A stretch of DNA of 64,000 nt from Idiomarina sp. X4. Its GTDB lineage: Bacteria > Pseudomonadota > Gammaproteobacteria > Enterobacterales > Alteromonadaceae. A program made the position numbers and the translations under genes. The notes under the pieces are model-generated. The model ran no database searches and had not been told where the DNA came from. It saw only the letters and a program-made list of their open reading frames with translations. The DNA is taken from positions 1,736,001-1,800,000 of the forward strand of contig NZ_CP025000.1 in assembly GCF_002808045.1 (NCBI RefSeq). The letters run 5' to 3'. Numbering within the stretch: the first letter of the stretch is position 1; the number at the start of each line of letters is the position of its first letter. This document shows positions 26,783 to 34,575 of the stretch, piece after piece.

Positions 26783-27171
26783 GGGTAAAAGGTTTTACAC
26801 TTATTGAAGTTATGGTTGCACTGTCAATTTTCGGATTGGCTGCTTTGGCTGCGCTACAGGCGGCGAGCAGTCATTTAACCAGCTTAAGCGACTTACAGAG
26901 CAAAACCTTTGCTCAGTATGTGGCGTCAAACCGAATCGCAGAATTGTCTCTGGCCCAGGCTTGGCCGGTAAAGGACAATAAAAAAGGCACCGCAAAGCAA
27001 GCCGGAACGATATGGCATTGGCAGCAACAGGTGGTCGAAACGGTGACACCTAACGTGGTCGCTGTCACAGTGACGGTGTCAAAATCTGAAAATGGGCGAG
27101 AACATTACCGACTAACGCGCTATTTGCGAAAACCTGACTCCGCTGGCAAAGGTGGTGGAAATGGGCGTTAA
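26779..27171 (+). CDS. gspI: Minor pseudopilin GspI
   Basis: 130 residues. Short leader MRVKG, cleavage before F-T-L-I-E-V-M-V-A-L-S-I-F-G-L-A-A-L-A-A-L with Glu5, then a small globular domain (ASNRIAELSLAQAWP). Part of the GspI-J-K tip of the pseudopilus. Starts within an ATGA overlap with gspH. Confidence 0.93.
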   Translation: MRVKGFTLIEVMVALSIFGLAALAALQAASSHLTSLSDLQSKTFAQYVASNRIAELSLAQAWPVKDNKKGTAKQAGTIWHWQQQVVETVTPNVVAVTVTVSKSENGREHYRLTRYLRKPDSAGKGGGNGR

Positions 27172-27844
27172 CCCTAAGCAACAATCAGGCTTCACCTTGG
27201 TTGAAGTGTTGGTCACCATGGCGATTTTTGCGGTGATAGGTATAGCCAGTTATCAAGTGCTTAGCCAAATGGTGAGTACCGAACAGCAGTCGAGCGAGCG
27301 CCGTGAAGCGCTGGAGCAACTGCAATTCAGTCAGTTGCTAATGCAGCAGGACATTCGGCAAATAGTAGCAAAGCCGACTCGGCCTAACGATACCGAGGTG
27401 ACGCATCAGTATTTAAGCAATGACGTGGGTTATTTTGATTCAGAACGTGGTGTGCTGGCTTTTGTACGCAGTGGTTTTGACAATCCGGGTGACGTCCTGC
27501 CGCGAGCAGAGTTGCAGCCGGTTATTTATCGAGTTATGAAGGGTCAGTTACAGCGAGTCAGTTATTCGTTTGTGAATGACAGGAGTAACGAGCCGACAAT
27601 ACAGACGTTATTGGATGGCGTGACTGATTTGTCGTTCCGCTTTTACAGGGACGCAGGCCAAAGTGACGGTAATAGAGGCCTGGATCAAGGTTGGAACGCT
27701 GAGTGGCGTAGCGAAGGCGACCTACCCAAAGCCATCGAAGTGACGCTGCAAACTGAGAAGTACGGCGAAATTAAACGCGTATTTCTGGTTGCCGGTGAAG
27801 GTTTGACTGAGCGACAAAGTGCGGGAGAGTCGAATGCCGACTAA
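27161..27844 (+). CDS. gspJ: Minor pseudopilin GspJ
   Basis: 227 residues from ATG 27161 (GGTGGTGGA just upstream serves as ribosome-binding site and is inside gspI). Leader MGVNPKQQSG, cleavage before F-T-L-V-E-V-L-V-T-M-A-I-F-A-V-I. The body has the family segments M-Q-Q-D-I-R-Q-I and F-R-F-Y. Tip-complex pseudopilin. A longer GTG start at 27152 is possible. Overlaps gspI by 11 bases. Confidence 0.92.
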   Translation: MGVNPKQQSGFTLVEVLVTMAIFAVIGIASYQVLSQMVSTEQQSSERREALEQLQFSQLLMQQDIRQIVAKPTRPNDTEVTHQYLSNDVGYFDSERGVLAFVRSGFDNPGDVLPRAELQPVIYRVMKGQLQRVSYSFVNDRSNEPTIQTLLDGVTDLSFRFYRDAGQSDGNRGLDQGWNAEWRSEGDLPKAIEVTLQTEKYGEIKRVFLVAGEGLTERQSAGESNAD

Positions 27845-28814
27845 AGTGTCTCGTAATAACGGTGCTGCGCTTATAACGGTCATGTTGGTGATTGCTCTGG
27901 TGTCGGTCATTGCGGTGAACCTCGGTAGCAAACTGCAAATGCAAATAACCCGGATGGGTAATTTGCAGCAGGCGGAACAAAGCTATTGGATGTGGTTAAG
28001 TGCCGAAGACGTTCTAAAGGAAGCACTAAAACGCGAGCTCAATGAGAATGACGGTGTGGCTAATAACCAGCAGGGCTGGGCCAGTCGGACGGGGCCTTTT
28101 CCCGTGGAAGGTGGGCAGATTTCCGCTCGTGTGAGAGACTTATCCAGTTGTTTTAATGTCAACAGTTTGGTGACAGACGACGAAGACCCAGGCACGCTGG
28201 AGCGACGCAAACGTCAGTACAAAGCGTTATTACAAAGCGTAGAGCTTGACGAATACCAGGCAGAAAGTTTAACCGACAGCTTGGTTGACTGGCTTGACGA
28301 AGATACTCAACTGTCAGGCTCTAACGGAGCAGAAGACCCCGACTATCAAGGGTTGCCAAAGCCTTATTTAGCGGCAAACAGCTTACTGTTGGATATTAGT
28401 GAACTGCGCATGGTTAGAGGATACAGTCAGGAAATTGTCAGGAAGTTGAGACCTTATGTCTGCGCTATTCCGCATGAAACCGCTTTAGCGATTAATGTGA
28501 ATACACTTAAAGAAGAACAGGCGGTTTTACTGACTGCTCTTACTGAAGGAAAAATGTCGTTTCAGGACGCACAGTCGTTCTTAGCAAACCGGCCGGAAGC
28601 GGGCTATGAGTCTAACGACGAGGTGAATGAGCTTGAAGCGATAAGTACAGTTAAAGCCGAGCTTAACGCTGAACTGTCAGAACTTGATGTTGAAAGTGAA
28701 TACTTTCAGTTAACCGCATACATACAATGGGGCGACGTTGAAATGAAAGCCCGTTCAGTACTGCATGTGAGTAACGGCGAAGTGACGACGTTATATCGTG
28801 CAATGGGAGAATAG
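27834..28814 (+). CDS. gspK: Minor pseudopilin GspK
   Basis: 326 residues from ATG 27834, with GGGAGAG a normal distance upstream; it overlaps the gspJ stop. N-terminal segment N-N-G-A-A-L-I-T-V-M-L-V-I-A-L-V: as in other GspK proteins, the residue at position 5 after cleavage is not Glu. A large alpha-helical domain is inserted (DLSSCFNVNSLV ... SLVDWLDEDTQLSGSNGAEDPDY), with the Asp-rich calcium-binding region. It caps the pseudopilus. Confidence 0.94.
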   Translation: MPTKVSRNNGAALITVMLVIALVSVIAVNLGSKLQMQITRMGNLQQAEQSYWMWLSAEDVLKEALKRELNENDGVANNQQGWASRTGPFPVEGGQISARVRDLSSCFNVNSLVTDDEDPGTLERRKRQYKALLQSVELDEYQAESLTDSLVDWLDEDTQLSGSNGAEDPDYQGLPKPYLAANSLLLDISELRMVRGYSQEIVRKLRPYVCAIPHETALAINVNTLKEEQAVLLTALTEGKMSFQDAQSFLANRPEAGYESNDEVNELEAISTVKAELNAELSELDVESEYFQLTAYIQWGDVEMKARSVLHVSNGEVTTLYRAMGE

Positions 28815-28817
28815 AGA

Positions 28818-30023
28818 ATGCAGGAAACTCTAATAATACGACTGCCTGCTTTTGGAACATCGGAAAGCATTCCCTGGTTGTTGTGGCATTCACAACAGCA
28901 GGAACTTATTGCAAGCGGCGAGCTGGAATCAACCGCTGAGCTGTCACAGTTAGCCGATAAAGCGGCCCGCAGTGAGGTGATAATTGCTATTCCGGGTCAA
29001 GACGTTTTCTTAACCCAGGTGACCCTACCAGCGGGTAGTAAAAAGCATTTGGATAAAGTCATCCCTTATGCTTTAGAAGAGGAGCTTGCGGCAGACATAG
29101 ACACGTTGCATTTTGCCTGGCCTGAGACAAAAGCCTCGACCGTACCTGTAGCTGTTGTAGAGAAAGCCCATATGCAGCAGTGGTTGGGTATTCTGTCAGA
29201 ATCAGGAATTGAGTCCAACCGTTGGTTGCCTGATACTTTCCTACTGCCGACCCACGATAACGAATGGCACGCTATTGAGCTTGGTCACAGCGTGTTGGTC
29301 AGAACGTCGACCTGGCAAGGTTTCGCCGTGGAGCAAGCAGCGTTCTCTGAACTTGCGCCTATTCTAAGCAGTGAGTATGACTCGCCGGAAAAAATTGTTC
29401 ACTATGGGCCGTTGGATTGGCCTCAGCCTCCTACCGTATTAGAGTCGGCTGACATTGAAGTTCCCATGACAATTGCTGTGGCAGCGCTGCAAAGCAACGC
29501 CGAAATTAACCTTCGGCAAGGCGCTTTCCGAGCTAAGAAGCAGCGGCAGTCATCAAGCCTGCCCTGGAAGCCGCTGGCAATAGCTGCCAGCGTATTATTT
29601 GTGTTGGCCGTTGCGCTAAACGGCATAAAATACTGGCAACTGGAGCAGCAGCGCGCTTCGTTACAAGCAAAGTCTGAGCAGCTTTACCGTGATGCTTTTC
29701 CAAACGAAACCCGTATTGTCAATTTAAGAGCACAGTTGCAGCAAAAAATCGATAGAGCTGGCGGCTCTGGAGGCTCAGACCGTTCCGTTTTAGCTGCTCT
29801 CGACAGCTTGCAGCCTGCATTTCAGGCCGAGCCGTCGGTTAAGCTTGAGTTGCTGCGTTTTCAAAATAATGAGTTAAGGCTACAAGCAACGGCGGACAGC
29901 TTTTCACAGTTAGAAGCTTTTCAGCGAGCGGCTCAAAATAACGGCGTGGCGATAGAAGCAGGCTCTATGAATAATCGCGGAGATCAGGTGTCGGGTGCAT
30001 TGACTATTGAGCTTCAGGGGTAA
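28818..30023 (+). CDS. gspL: Type II secretion protein GspL
   Basis: 401 residues, the standard length. An actin-like cytoplasmic domain (about 1-240; includes the V-T-L-P-A-G-S-K-K-H-L and P-Y-x-L-E-E motifs) that binds GspE, one membrane helix (PLAIAASVLFVLAVALNGIKYW, about 252-273) and a periplasmic ferredoxin-like domain. It couples the ATPase to the inner-membrane platform. Confidence 0.95.
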   Translation: MQETLIIRLPAFGTSESIPWLLWHSQQQELIASGELESTAELSQLADKAARSEVIIAIPGQDVFLTQVTLPAGSKKHLDKVIPYALEEELAADIDTLHFAWPETKASTVPVAVVEKAHMQQWLGILSESGIESNRWLPDTFLLPTHDNEWHAIELGHSVLVRTSTWQGFAVEQAAFSELAPILSSEYDSPEKIVHYGPLDWPQPPTVLESADIEVPMTIAVAALQSNAEINLRQGAFRAKKQRQSSSLPWKPLAIAASVLFVLAVALNGIKYWQLEQQRASLQAKSEQLYRDAFPNETRIVNLRAQLQQKIDRAGGSGGSDRSVLAALDSLQPAFQAEPSVKLELLRFQNNELRLQATADSFSQLEAFQRAAQNNGVAIEAGSMNNRGDQVSGALTIELQG

Positions 30024-30027
30024 CGTT

Positions 30028-30546
30028 ATGGACAAATTGAAAGCTATTTTTGAACCTTACCGACAGCTTGCGTATAACCGTTGGCAGCAATTTAACCGTC
30101 GCGAGCAGCGCCTGCTAAGCGCTTTAGCAATTGTTGTGGGTGCGGCGTTTTTGTACTTCGTTATTTGGTTGCCGAGTGCGCAAGCGGTTGCTCAGGCCGA
30201 GACTCAGTTGGCTGCGCAGCAGAATCAGTATCAATGGGTACAGCAGGCTATCGCTCGTTATAAAAGCCTGGAGGGTAAAGCGTCAACCAACTCGACAGTG
30301 AAGGGGTCGTTAAGCCAACGTATTAATCAGGCAGCGGCACAATATGATATTGAGCTGGCGCGCATTCAGCCTCAGGGGGAAGAGTATTTGGTGACTGTTG
30401 ATACCGTACCATTTAACCAGTTGCTTCAGTTTATGAATGCACTGGAAAGTGACTTTGGTTTGCAGCTAACTGGCGCTGATATTGCGCGTTTGGAGCAGCC
30501 CGGTAACGTCCGTTTAAGAAAACTATTGGTGAAAGACGTCTCATGA
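30028..30546 (+). CDS. gspM: Type II secretion protein GspM
   Basis: 172 residues from ATG 30028, with CAGGGG upstream in the end of gspL. Cytoplasmic N-terminus (FNRREQRLLSAL), one membrane helix (AIVVGAAFLYFVIWLP) and a small periplasmic domain with the NQLLQFMNALESDFGL segment typical of GspM. It binds GspL. Stop overlaps gspN by four bases. Confidence 0.94.
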   Translation: MDKLKAIFEPYRQLAYNRWQQFNRREQRLLSALAIVVGAAFLYFVIWLPSAQAVAQAETQLAAQQNQYQWVQQAIARYKSLEGKASTNSTVKGSLSQRINQAAAQYDIELARIQPQGEEYLVTVDTVPFNQLLQFMNALESDFGLQLTGADIARLEQPGNVRLRKLLVKDVS

Positions 30547-31289
30547 AATTAAAGCGCTGGTTGCCTTGGTTAATTTTGGTGTATTTAGTCACTATGCTGG
30601 TGCTATTGCCCGCGCGTGTTGTTTATTGGCTGCCATTGCCTAATAACGTCCAGTTGTCACAAGTGTCCGGAAGCTTATGGCAGGGGCAGGCCGGGCAGGT
30701 GGTTGTAGACGGTAATGTCATTAATGACCTGCGTTGGGACTGGCAGGTGTCATCCATTTTCCTGGGTGAGCTGGTTGTTGATGTGGATGTACCAAAACAG
30801 AATAATCCATTTTCGCTGCAGGGACGTTTATTAGCTAGTTCGACCCGTGTTGGGGCGCAGAATATTAAGGCGAGTGGCAGTTTAGCCGCGCTACTTGAAA
30901 TGGCCCAAACCAGACTACCACTGCAAACAAAAGGTCGCTGGGAACTTGATGTGAGCGAGTATGTAGTGACCGCGCCGGGCCCTGTTCGTTGGTGCGACAA
31001 TCTTGTTGGCAATGCCAGCGGGGACAATATACAGGTGCTGGTCAACGGACAGTGGCAGTCGCTGGGTAGCTTTCCCGTAGAGCTGGGTTGCCATGATAAT
31101 AACTCTGTTGCGTTAATCATGAGAGGCGACAACGACTTGAGTTTGGAAGTGGATGCCAGTATTAACAGCCAGGATATTCAAGCGTCAGGTACGGTTAAGC
31201 CAACACCGCGAACGCCGGAAGGTCTGGCAAAGCTTATTCAATATATGGGGCAGCCAGATGCGCAGGGACGTTATTCGTTCCGCCTGTGA
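30543..31289 (+). CDS. gspN: Type II secretion protein GspN
   Basis: 248 residues with an N-terminal membrane anchor (LPWLILVYLVTMLVLLPARVVYW) and a beta-rich periplasmic domain containing V-S-G-S-L-W-Q-G-Q-A and W-x-W-Q-V, typical GspN features. GspN is a non-universal part of the system, and its role is not settled. It ends the gsp operon. A short imperfect hairpin (TTGCGA/TCGCAA at 31296-31311) follows but has no strong T-run. Confidence 0.92.
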   Translation: MKLKRWLPWLILVYLVTMLVLLPARVVYWLPLPNNVQLSQVSGSLWQGQAGQVVVDGNVINDLRWDWQVSSIFLGELVVDVDVPKQNNPFSLQGRLLASSTRVGAQNIKASGSLAALLEMAQTRLPLQTKGRWELDVSEYVVTAPGPVRWCDNLVGNASGDNIQVLVNGQWQSLGSFPVELGCHDNNSVALIMRGDNDLSLEVDASINSQDIQASGTVKPTPRTPEGLAKLIQYMGQPDAQGRYSFRL

Positions 31290-31365
31290 AGTTATTTGCG
31301 AGGCGTCGCAATAAGCGTTACTTTTAAAGAATACTCATTCAGCTTTTGTTAAATAAGGACGTGTT

Positions 31366-32187
31366 ATGGACAGTATTGTTCAGTGGATAAATGACAATCA
31401 GAATATGCTTATCGAGTTTTCGATTAAGTTCATTATCGCGATTGCCATTTTAATTATTGGTAAATTAGTCGCGAATGGCGTGACACGAGTGATGTCGCGA
31501 GGCATGAAAAAGCGTGAAGTAGACGGCGCGGTTATCAGTTTTGTGAGCGCAATTGTAAAAGCGGTTATCTTCATTGCGGCTATAATGATGGCACTGTCAC
31601 ACGTCGGTGTTGAAACCACTTCCTTTATTGCGATTCTAGGTGCCGCCGGTTTGGCTATTGGCCTTGCGCTGCAGGGTTCACTATCAAATATTGCGTCGGG
31701 CGTATTGCTCATTATGTTTCGTCCGTTCCGTGCTGGCGAGTACGTTGATGCCGGTGGCGTATCCGGTACGGTCGAGCAAATTAATATTTTCCAAACCATT
31801 TTAAAAACACCGGATCGTAAAATTGTCTTCGTACCGAATTCGGAGATTATTGGCGGCCCCATTACTAACTATAACCGCGAAGAGTTGCGCCGTATCGATT
31901 TGGTTATTGGCGTGAGCTATAGCGCCAACTTGCAGAAAACCAAGCAAGTATTAATGGACGTTATTACCAATGACGAGCGAGTGCTAAAAGATCCAGAGCC
32001 AGTGGTTACGGTGACAAATTTGGGTAACTCTTCTGTCGACTTTAACGTGCGCCCGTGGGTCAAAAACGAAGATTACTGGCCAACCCGTTGGGATTTACTG
32101 GAGCGCATTAAAGATCGCTTAGACGAGGAAGGCATTGGTATTCCATTCCCACAAATGGATGTGCATTTGAAAAAAGACGACGCATAA
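31366..32187 (+). CDS. mscS: Small-conductance mechanosensitive channel MscS
   Basis: 273 residues (E. coli MscS 286). Three membrane helices; the pore helix TM3 has the Gly/Ala pattern I-L-G-A-A-G-L-A-I-G-L-A-L-Q-G-S-L-S-N-I-A-S-G. Then the cytoplasmic vestibule with F-R-P-F-R-A-G-E-Y-V and V-P-N-S-E-I-I-G-G-P-I-T-N. It opens under membrane tension after hypo-osmotic shock, important for a halophile. GTTAAATAAGGACGTGTT places AAGGA before ATG 31366. It has its own terminator, shared with metY. Confidence 0.95.
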   Translation: MDSIVQWINDNQNMLIEFSIKFIIAIAILIIGKLVANGVTRVMSRGMKKREVDGAVISFVSAIVKAVIFIAAIMMALSHVGVETTSFIAILGAAGLAIGLALQGSLSNIASGVLLIMFRPFRAGEYVDAGGVSGTVEQINIFQTILKTPDRKIVFVPNSEIIGGPITNYNREELRRIDLVIGVSYSANLQKTKQVLMDVITNDERVLKDPEPVVTVTNLGNSSVDFNVRPWVKNEDYWPTRWDLLERIKDRLDEEGIGIPFPQMDVHLKKDDA

Positions 32188-32213
32188 GAGCACGCGTTGT
32201 TTTATTCGCTTTA

Positions 32214-32242
32214 AAAAGCCACCGGTCGGTGGCTTTTCTTTT
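32214..32242. terminator. Bidirectional terminator between mscS and metY
   Basis: An 11-bp stem (AAAAGCCACCG / CGGTGGCTTTT, 32214-32224 and 32227-32237) with a very tight loop, flanked by A and T runs for both strands. Confidence 0.8.
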
Positions 32243-32251
32243 TTCTGGGGG

Positions 32252-33523
32252 TTAAACCGCTAAAGCTTGTTCTATATCAGCAATAATATCGCTAATGTGT
32301 TCAATGCCGACACACAAGCGAATGGCTTCGGGTTTCACACCAACCGCCACTTGCTCTTGTTCTGACAGCTGTCGGTGAGTAGTAGACGCCGGATGACAGG
32401 CCAGAGACTTAGCGTCACCGATATTAACTAACCGTTTAAACAAGCCAAGCTTGTCGTAAAACCGAACGCCGGCCTCGTAGCCGCCTTTTATACCAAAGGT
32501 CAATAATGAAGCTGGCAGCCCTCCGGAGATGTATTTATTGGCAAGTTCATAATGTGGGTGCTGCGCCAGACCGGCATAGTTAACCCAGTCGACATTCGGA
32601 TGTTGCAGCAGATAGTCGGCCACTGCTTTTGCGTTCTCGCAGTGTCGCTCAATACGCAAAGCCAGAGTTTCCAGCCCCTGTAACAATAAAAAGGCATTAA
32701 ATGGCGACAAACAGGCACCGGTGTTGCGCAAAGCGACGGTTCTCACTCGCGCGATAAACGCAGCCGGCCCAAAGGCGTCAGTATAAATCACACCGTGATA
32801 AGCAGGCTCGGGGTGACTGAATTGAGGAAACCGTTCTTTGTGAGCCAGCCAGTCAAAGCGCCCGGAGTCAACAATAAGTCCACCGATGGAATTACCATGC
32901 CCGCCAATGTATTTCGTCAACGAGTGGATGACAATGTCAGCGCCGTGTTTAATGGGCTTGCATAGAATCGGCGTGGCGACAGTGTTATCAACAACCAGGG
33001 GGATACCATGACCATGCGCTACGCCTGCTAATGCTTCTAAGTCGGCAATGTTGCCCGCAGGGTTACCAATACTTTCGCAATACACCGCTTTGGTTCGCTC
33101 ATCAATGAGTGCGTCAATGTCTTTCGCATTGTCTGATTCGGCAAAGCGGACCTCGATACCCAGCGACGGTAGCATATGACGAAACAGCGTATAGGTACCT
33201 CCGTAAAGCTGCGGGGCGGTAACAATGTTGTCGCCCTGGCTGGCCAGAGTAATGAGCGTGTATTCAATAGCCGCCATGCCTGACGCGACCGCCAACCCGG
33301 CAACACCACCTTCAAGCGCGGCAACCCGCTTTTCGAGCACATCATTAGTCGGGTTCATAATGCGTGAGTAGATATTGCCTTCAACCGCCAAGTCGAAGAG
33401 ATCGGCCCCGTGCTGCGCGCTATCGAACTCGTACGATGCCGTTTGATAAATCGGCGTAGCTACTGACTTGGTGGTTGGGTCGGTGTCGTAGCCATGATGA
33501 ATGGATAAGGTTTCGTCTTTCAT
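32252..33523 (-). CDS. metY: O-acylhomoserine sulfhydrylase (MetY type)
   Basis: 423-residue Cys/Met-metabolism PLP enzyme. The PLP lysine lies in S-L-T-K-Y-I-G-G-H-G, and the substrate/PLP motifs Y-S-R-I-M-N-P-T, S-G-M-A-A and E-S-I-G-N-P are intact. The length and the long insertions match O-acetylhomoserine aminocarboxypropyltransferase rather than the shorter MetB (about 386). It would make homocysteine directly from O-acylhomoserine and sulfide. Its start overlaps the metX stop by four bases, so the two form a MetJ-controlled operon. Whether acetyl or succinyl ester is used depends on MetX. Confidence 0.92.
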   Translation of the reverse strand: MKDETLSIHHGYDTDPTTKSVATPIYQTASYEFDSAQHGADLFDLAVEGNIYSRIMNPTNDVLEKRVAALEGGVAGLAVASGMAAIEYTLITLASQGDNIVTAPQLYGGTYTLFRHMLPSLGIEVRFAESDNAKDIDALIDERTKAVYCESIGNPAGNIADLEALAGVAHGHGIPLVVDNTVATPILCKPIKHGADIVIHSLTKYIGGHGNSIGGLIVDSGRFDWLAHKERFPQFSHPEPAYHGVIYTDAFGPAAFIARVRTVALRNTGACLSPFNAFLLLQGLETLALRIERHCENAKAVADYLLQHPNVDWVNYAGLAQHPHYELANKYISGGLPASLLTFGIKGGYEAGVRFYDKLGLFKRLVNIGDAKSLACHPASTTHRQLSEQEQVAVGVKPEAIRLCVGIEHISDIIADIEQALAV

Positions 33524-34434
33524 GTGGTCTCCAAATGCGTTTCAAATAAAAAATGTTTTAACGACGTGCCGTACTCAGGCACGTTTTTAATAAATCCGTC
33601 GTGGCCGTATTCACTTTCAACCGACACACGTGACGTACAGCTAGGTAGCAAGGCTTCAAGTTCAGCCACTAAACTGGGTGGCGCAATGGCGTCGCTGGTG
33701 AAACCGACCAGATGCACGGGCGTCTCAATGAGCTCTGGGTTGATGCTGTATTCGTTCAACACGGGTGTGAGATGAGTGAACAGGCTGCGTGAGCTGTTAC
33801 CGTTTTCTTTAAGCAGTCGTTCACCTTTATAAAGTAGGTACTCGAAAGCGTCATCGCTGCTACTAAAGCGCGATTCAAACTCTTCCGCACTGCGGTAGCT
33901 GAGCATGGCCAGTGCTCTGGCTAATACAATACCCAATTGTGAATCGTTGCAGCGTTGTATGAGCGCTTGTTGGAAATAACGCAATAAAGACGAGTGCACC
34001 GATGGTTTATGAGCCGCTCCAATAACGCTTAGCCGCTCAAGCGACTCTGGGTTATCCAGTGCGTACTGGAGGCCTAAAACACCTCCGAATGAGCCGCCAA
34101 TCCAGCCGTGCAGAGACTCGTCCGGCAATACCGCTTGCAATGCGTGATGAATAGCATTGCTGTTTTCTCGTACGGACAGCGGAGTGTCGGGACAATCAGA
34201 GCCGCCTAACCCGCCGAAGTAGTCAAAGCTAATAAATTGGTAATCGTCAGTGTCTGCGAAGAGCCGATGCAGCGATTGCCACCAACCATCGCCGGACGGT
34301 GTCCAAAGCTTTCCGGTTGCGCTGATACCGCCCTGTACAACAATAGCCGGGGCATCGGGAAAGCCATAACGGTAGCCTTTTAAACGACCATAAGGTGTTT
34401 GAGCATGAAATGAACGAGCGATAGGAAGAACCAT
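33520..34434 (-). CDS. metX: Homoserine O-acyltransferase, MetX family (short form)
   Basis: 304-residue alpha/beta hydrolase-fold acyltransferase. Nucleophile Ser115 in G-G-S-F-G-G, the acid in the S-D-A-I-A-P-P segment and the His in Y-G-H-D-G-F-I form the triad typical of MetX. It activates homoserine for methionine synthesis. It is shorter than the usual 340-380 residues because the lid region is small. MetX proteins of gammaproteobacteria can use succinyl-CoA or acetyl-CoA; the donor cannot be decided by eye. Four-base overlap with metY. A tandem met-box operator and a good promoter lie upstream. Confidence 0.88.
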   Translation of the reverse strand: MVLPIARSFHAQTPYGRLKGYRYGFPDAPAIVVQGGISATGKLWTPSGDGWWQSLHRLFADTDDYQFISFDYFGGLGGSDCPDTPLSVRENSNAIHHALQAVLPDESLHGWIGGSFGGVLGLQYALDNPESLERLSVIGAAHKPSVHSSLLRYFQQALIQRCNDSQLGIVLARALAMLSYRSAEEFESRFSSSDDAFEYLLYKGERLLKENGNSSRSLFTHLTPVLNEYSINPELIETPVHLVGFTSDAIAPPSLVAELEALLPSCTSRVSVESEYGHDGFIKNVPEYGTSLKHFLFETHLETT

Positions 34435-34470
34435 AGCGGCCTCCGTTAATTCAAAAAAAACAATACAGCG

Positions 34471-34499
34471 ACAATAATAAACAGATATAAAGCCGTCAA
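34471..34499 (-). promoter_or_regulatory. Promoter of metXY
   Basis: On the minus strand, -35 TTGACG (complement of 34494-34499), a 17-base spacer and -10 TATTGT (complement of 34471-34476), about 37 bases before metX. Its -35 touches the first met box, so MetJ binding would block it. Confidence 0.6.
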
Positions 34500-34522
34500 G
34501 ACATTTAGACGTCTAAATGTAA
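34499..34522. promoter_or_regulatory. Tandem MetJ operator of metXY
   Basis: Three contiguous 8-base boxes: AGACATTT (34499-34506), AGACGTCT (34507-34514, perfect met box) and AAATGTAA (34515-34522). Positions 34501-34520 form a perfect 20-base palindrome (ACATTTAGACGTCTAAATGT). This is the arrangement expected of a MetJ operator in a methionine biosynthesis promoter. Confidence 0.8.
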
Positions 34523-34542
34523 AATTATTATTTTGCATTCTG

Positions 34543-34551
34543 TGCTAGTAT
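34543..34551 (+). promoter_or_regulatory. Extended -10 promoter of xseA
   Basis: TGCTAGTAT (TGn plus TAGTAT) about 25 bases before the xseA start. No clear -35, as is common with extended -10 promoters. The MetJ operator of the divergent operon lies just upstream. Confidence 0.4.
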
Positions 34552-34575
34552 CAGCGCATTGAATGGAGGTCGAAT

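Noticed and set aside
31296..31311. A small hairpin after gspN, considered as the operon terminator
   Set aside because: The stem is only six pairs with no T-run; transcription may continue into mscS.
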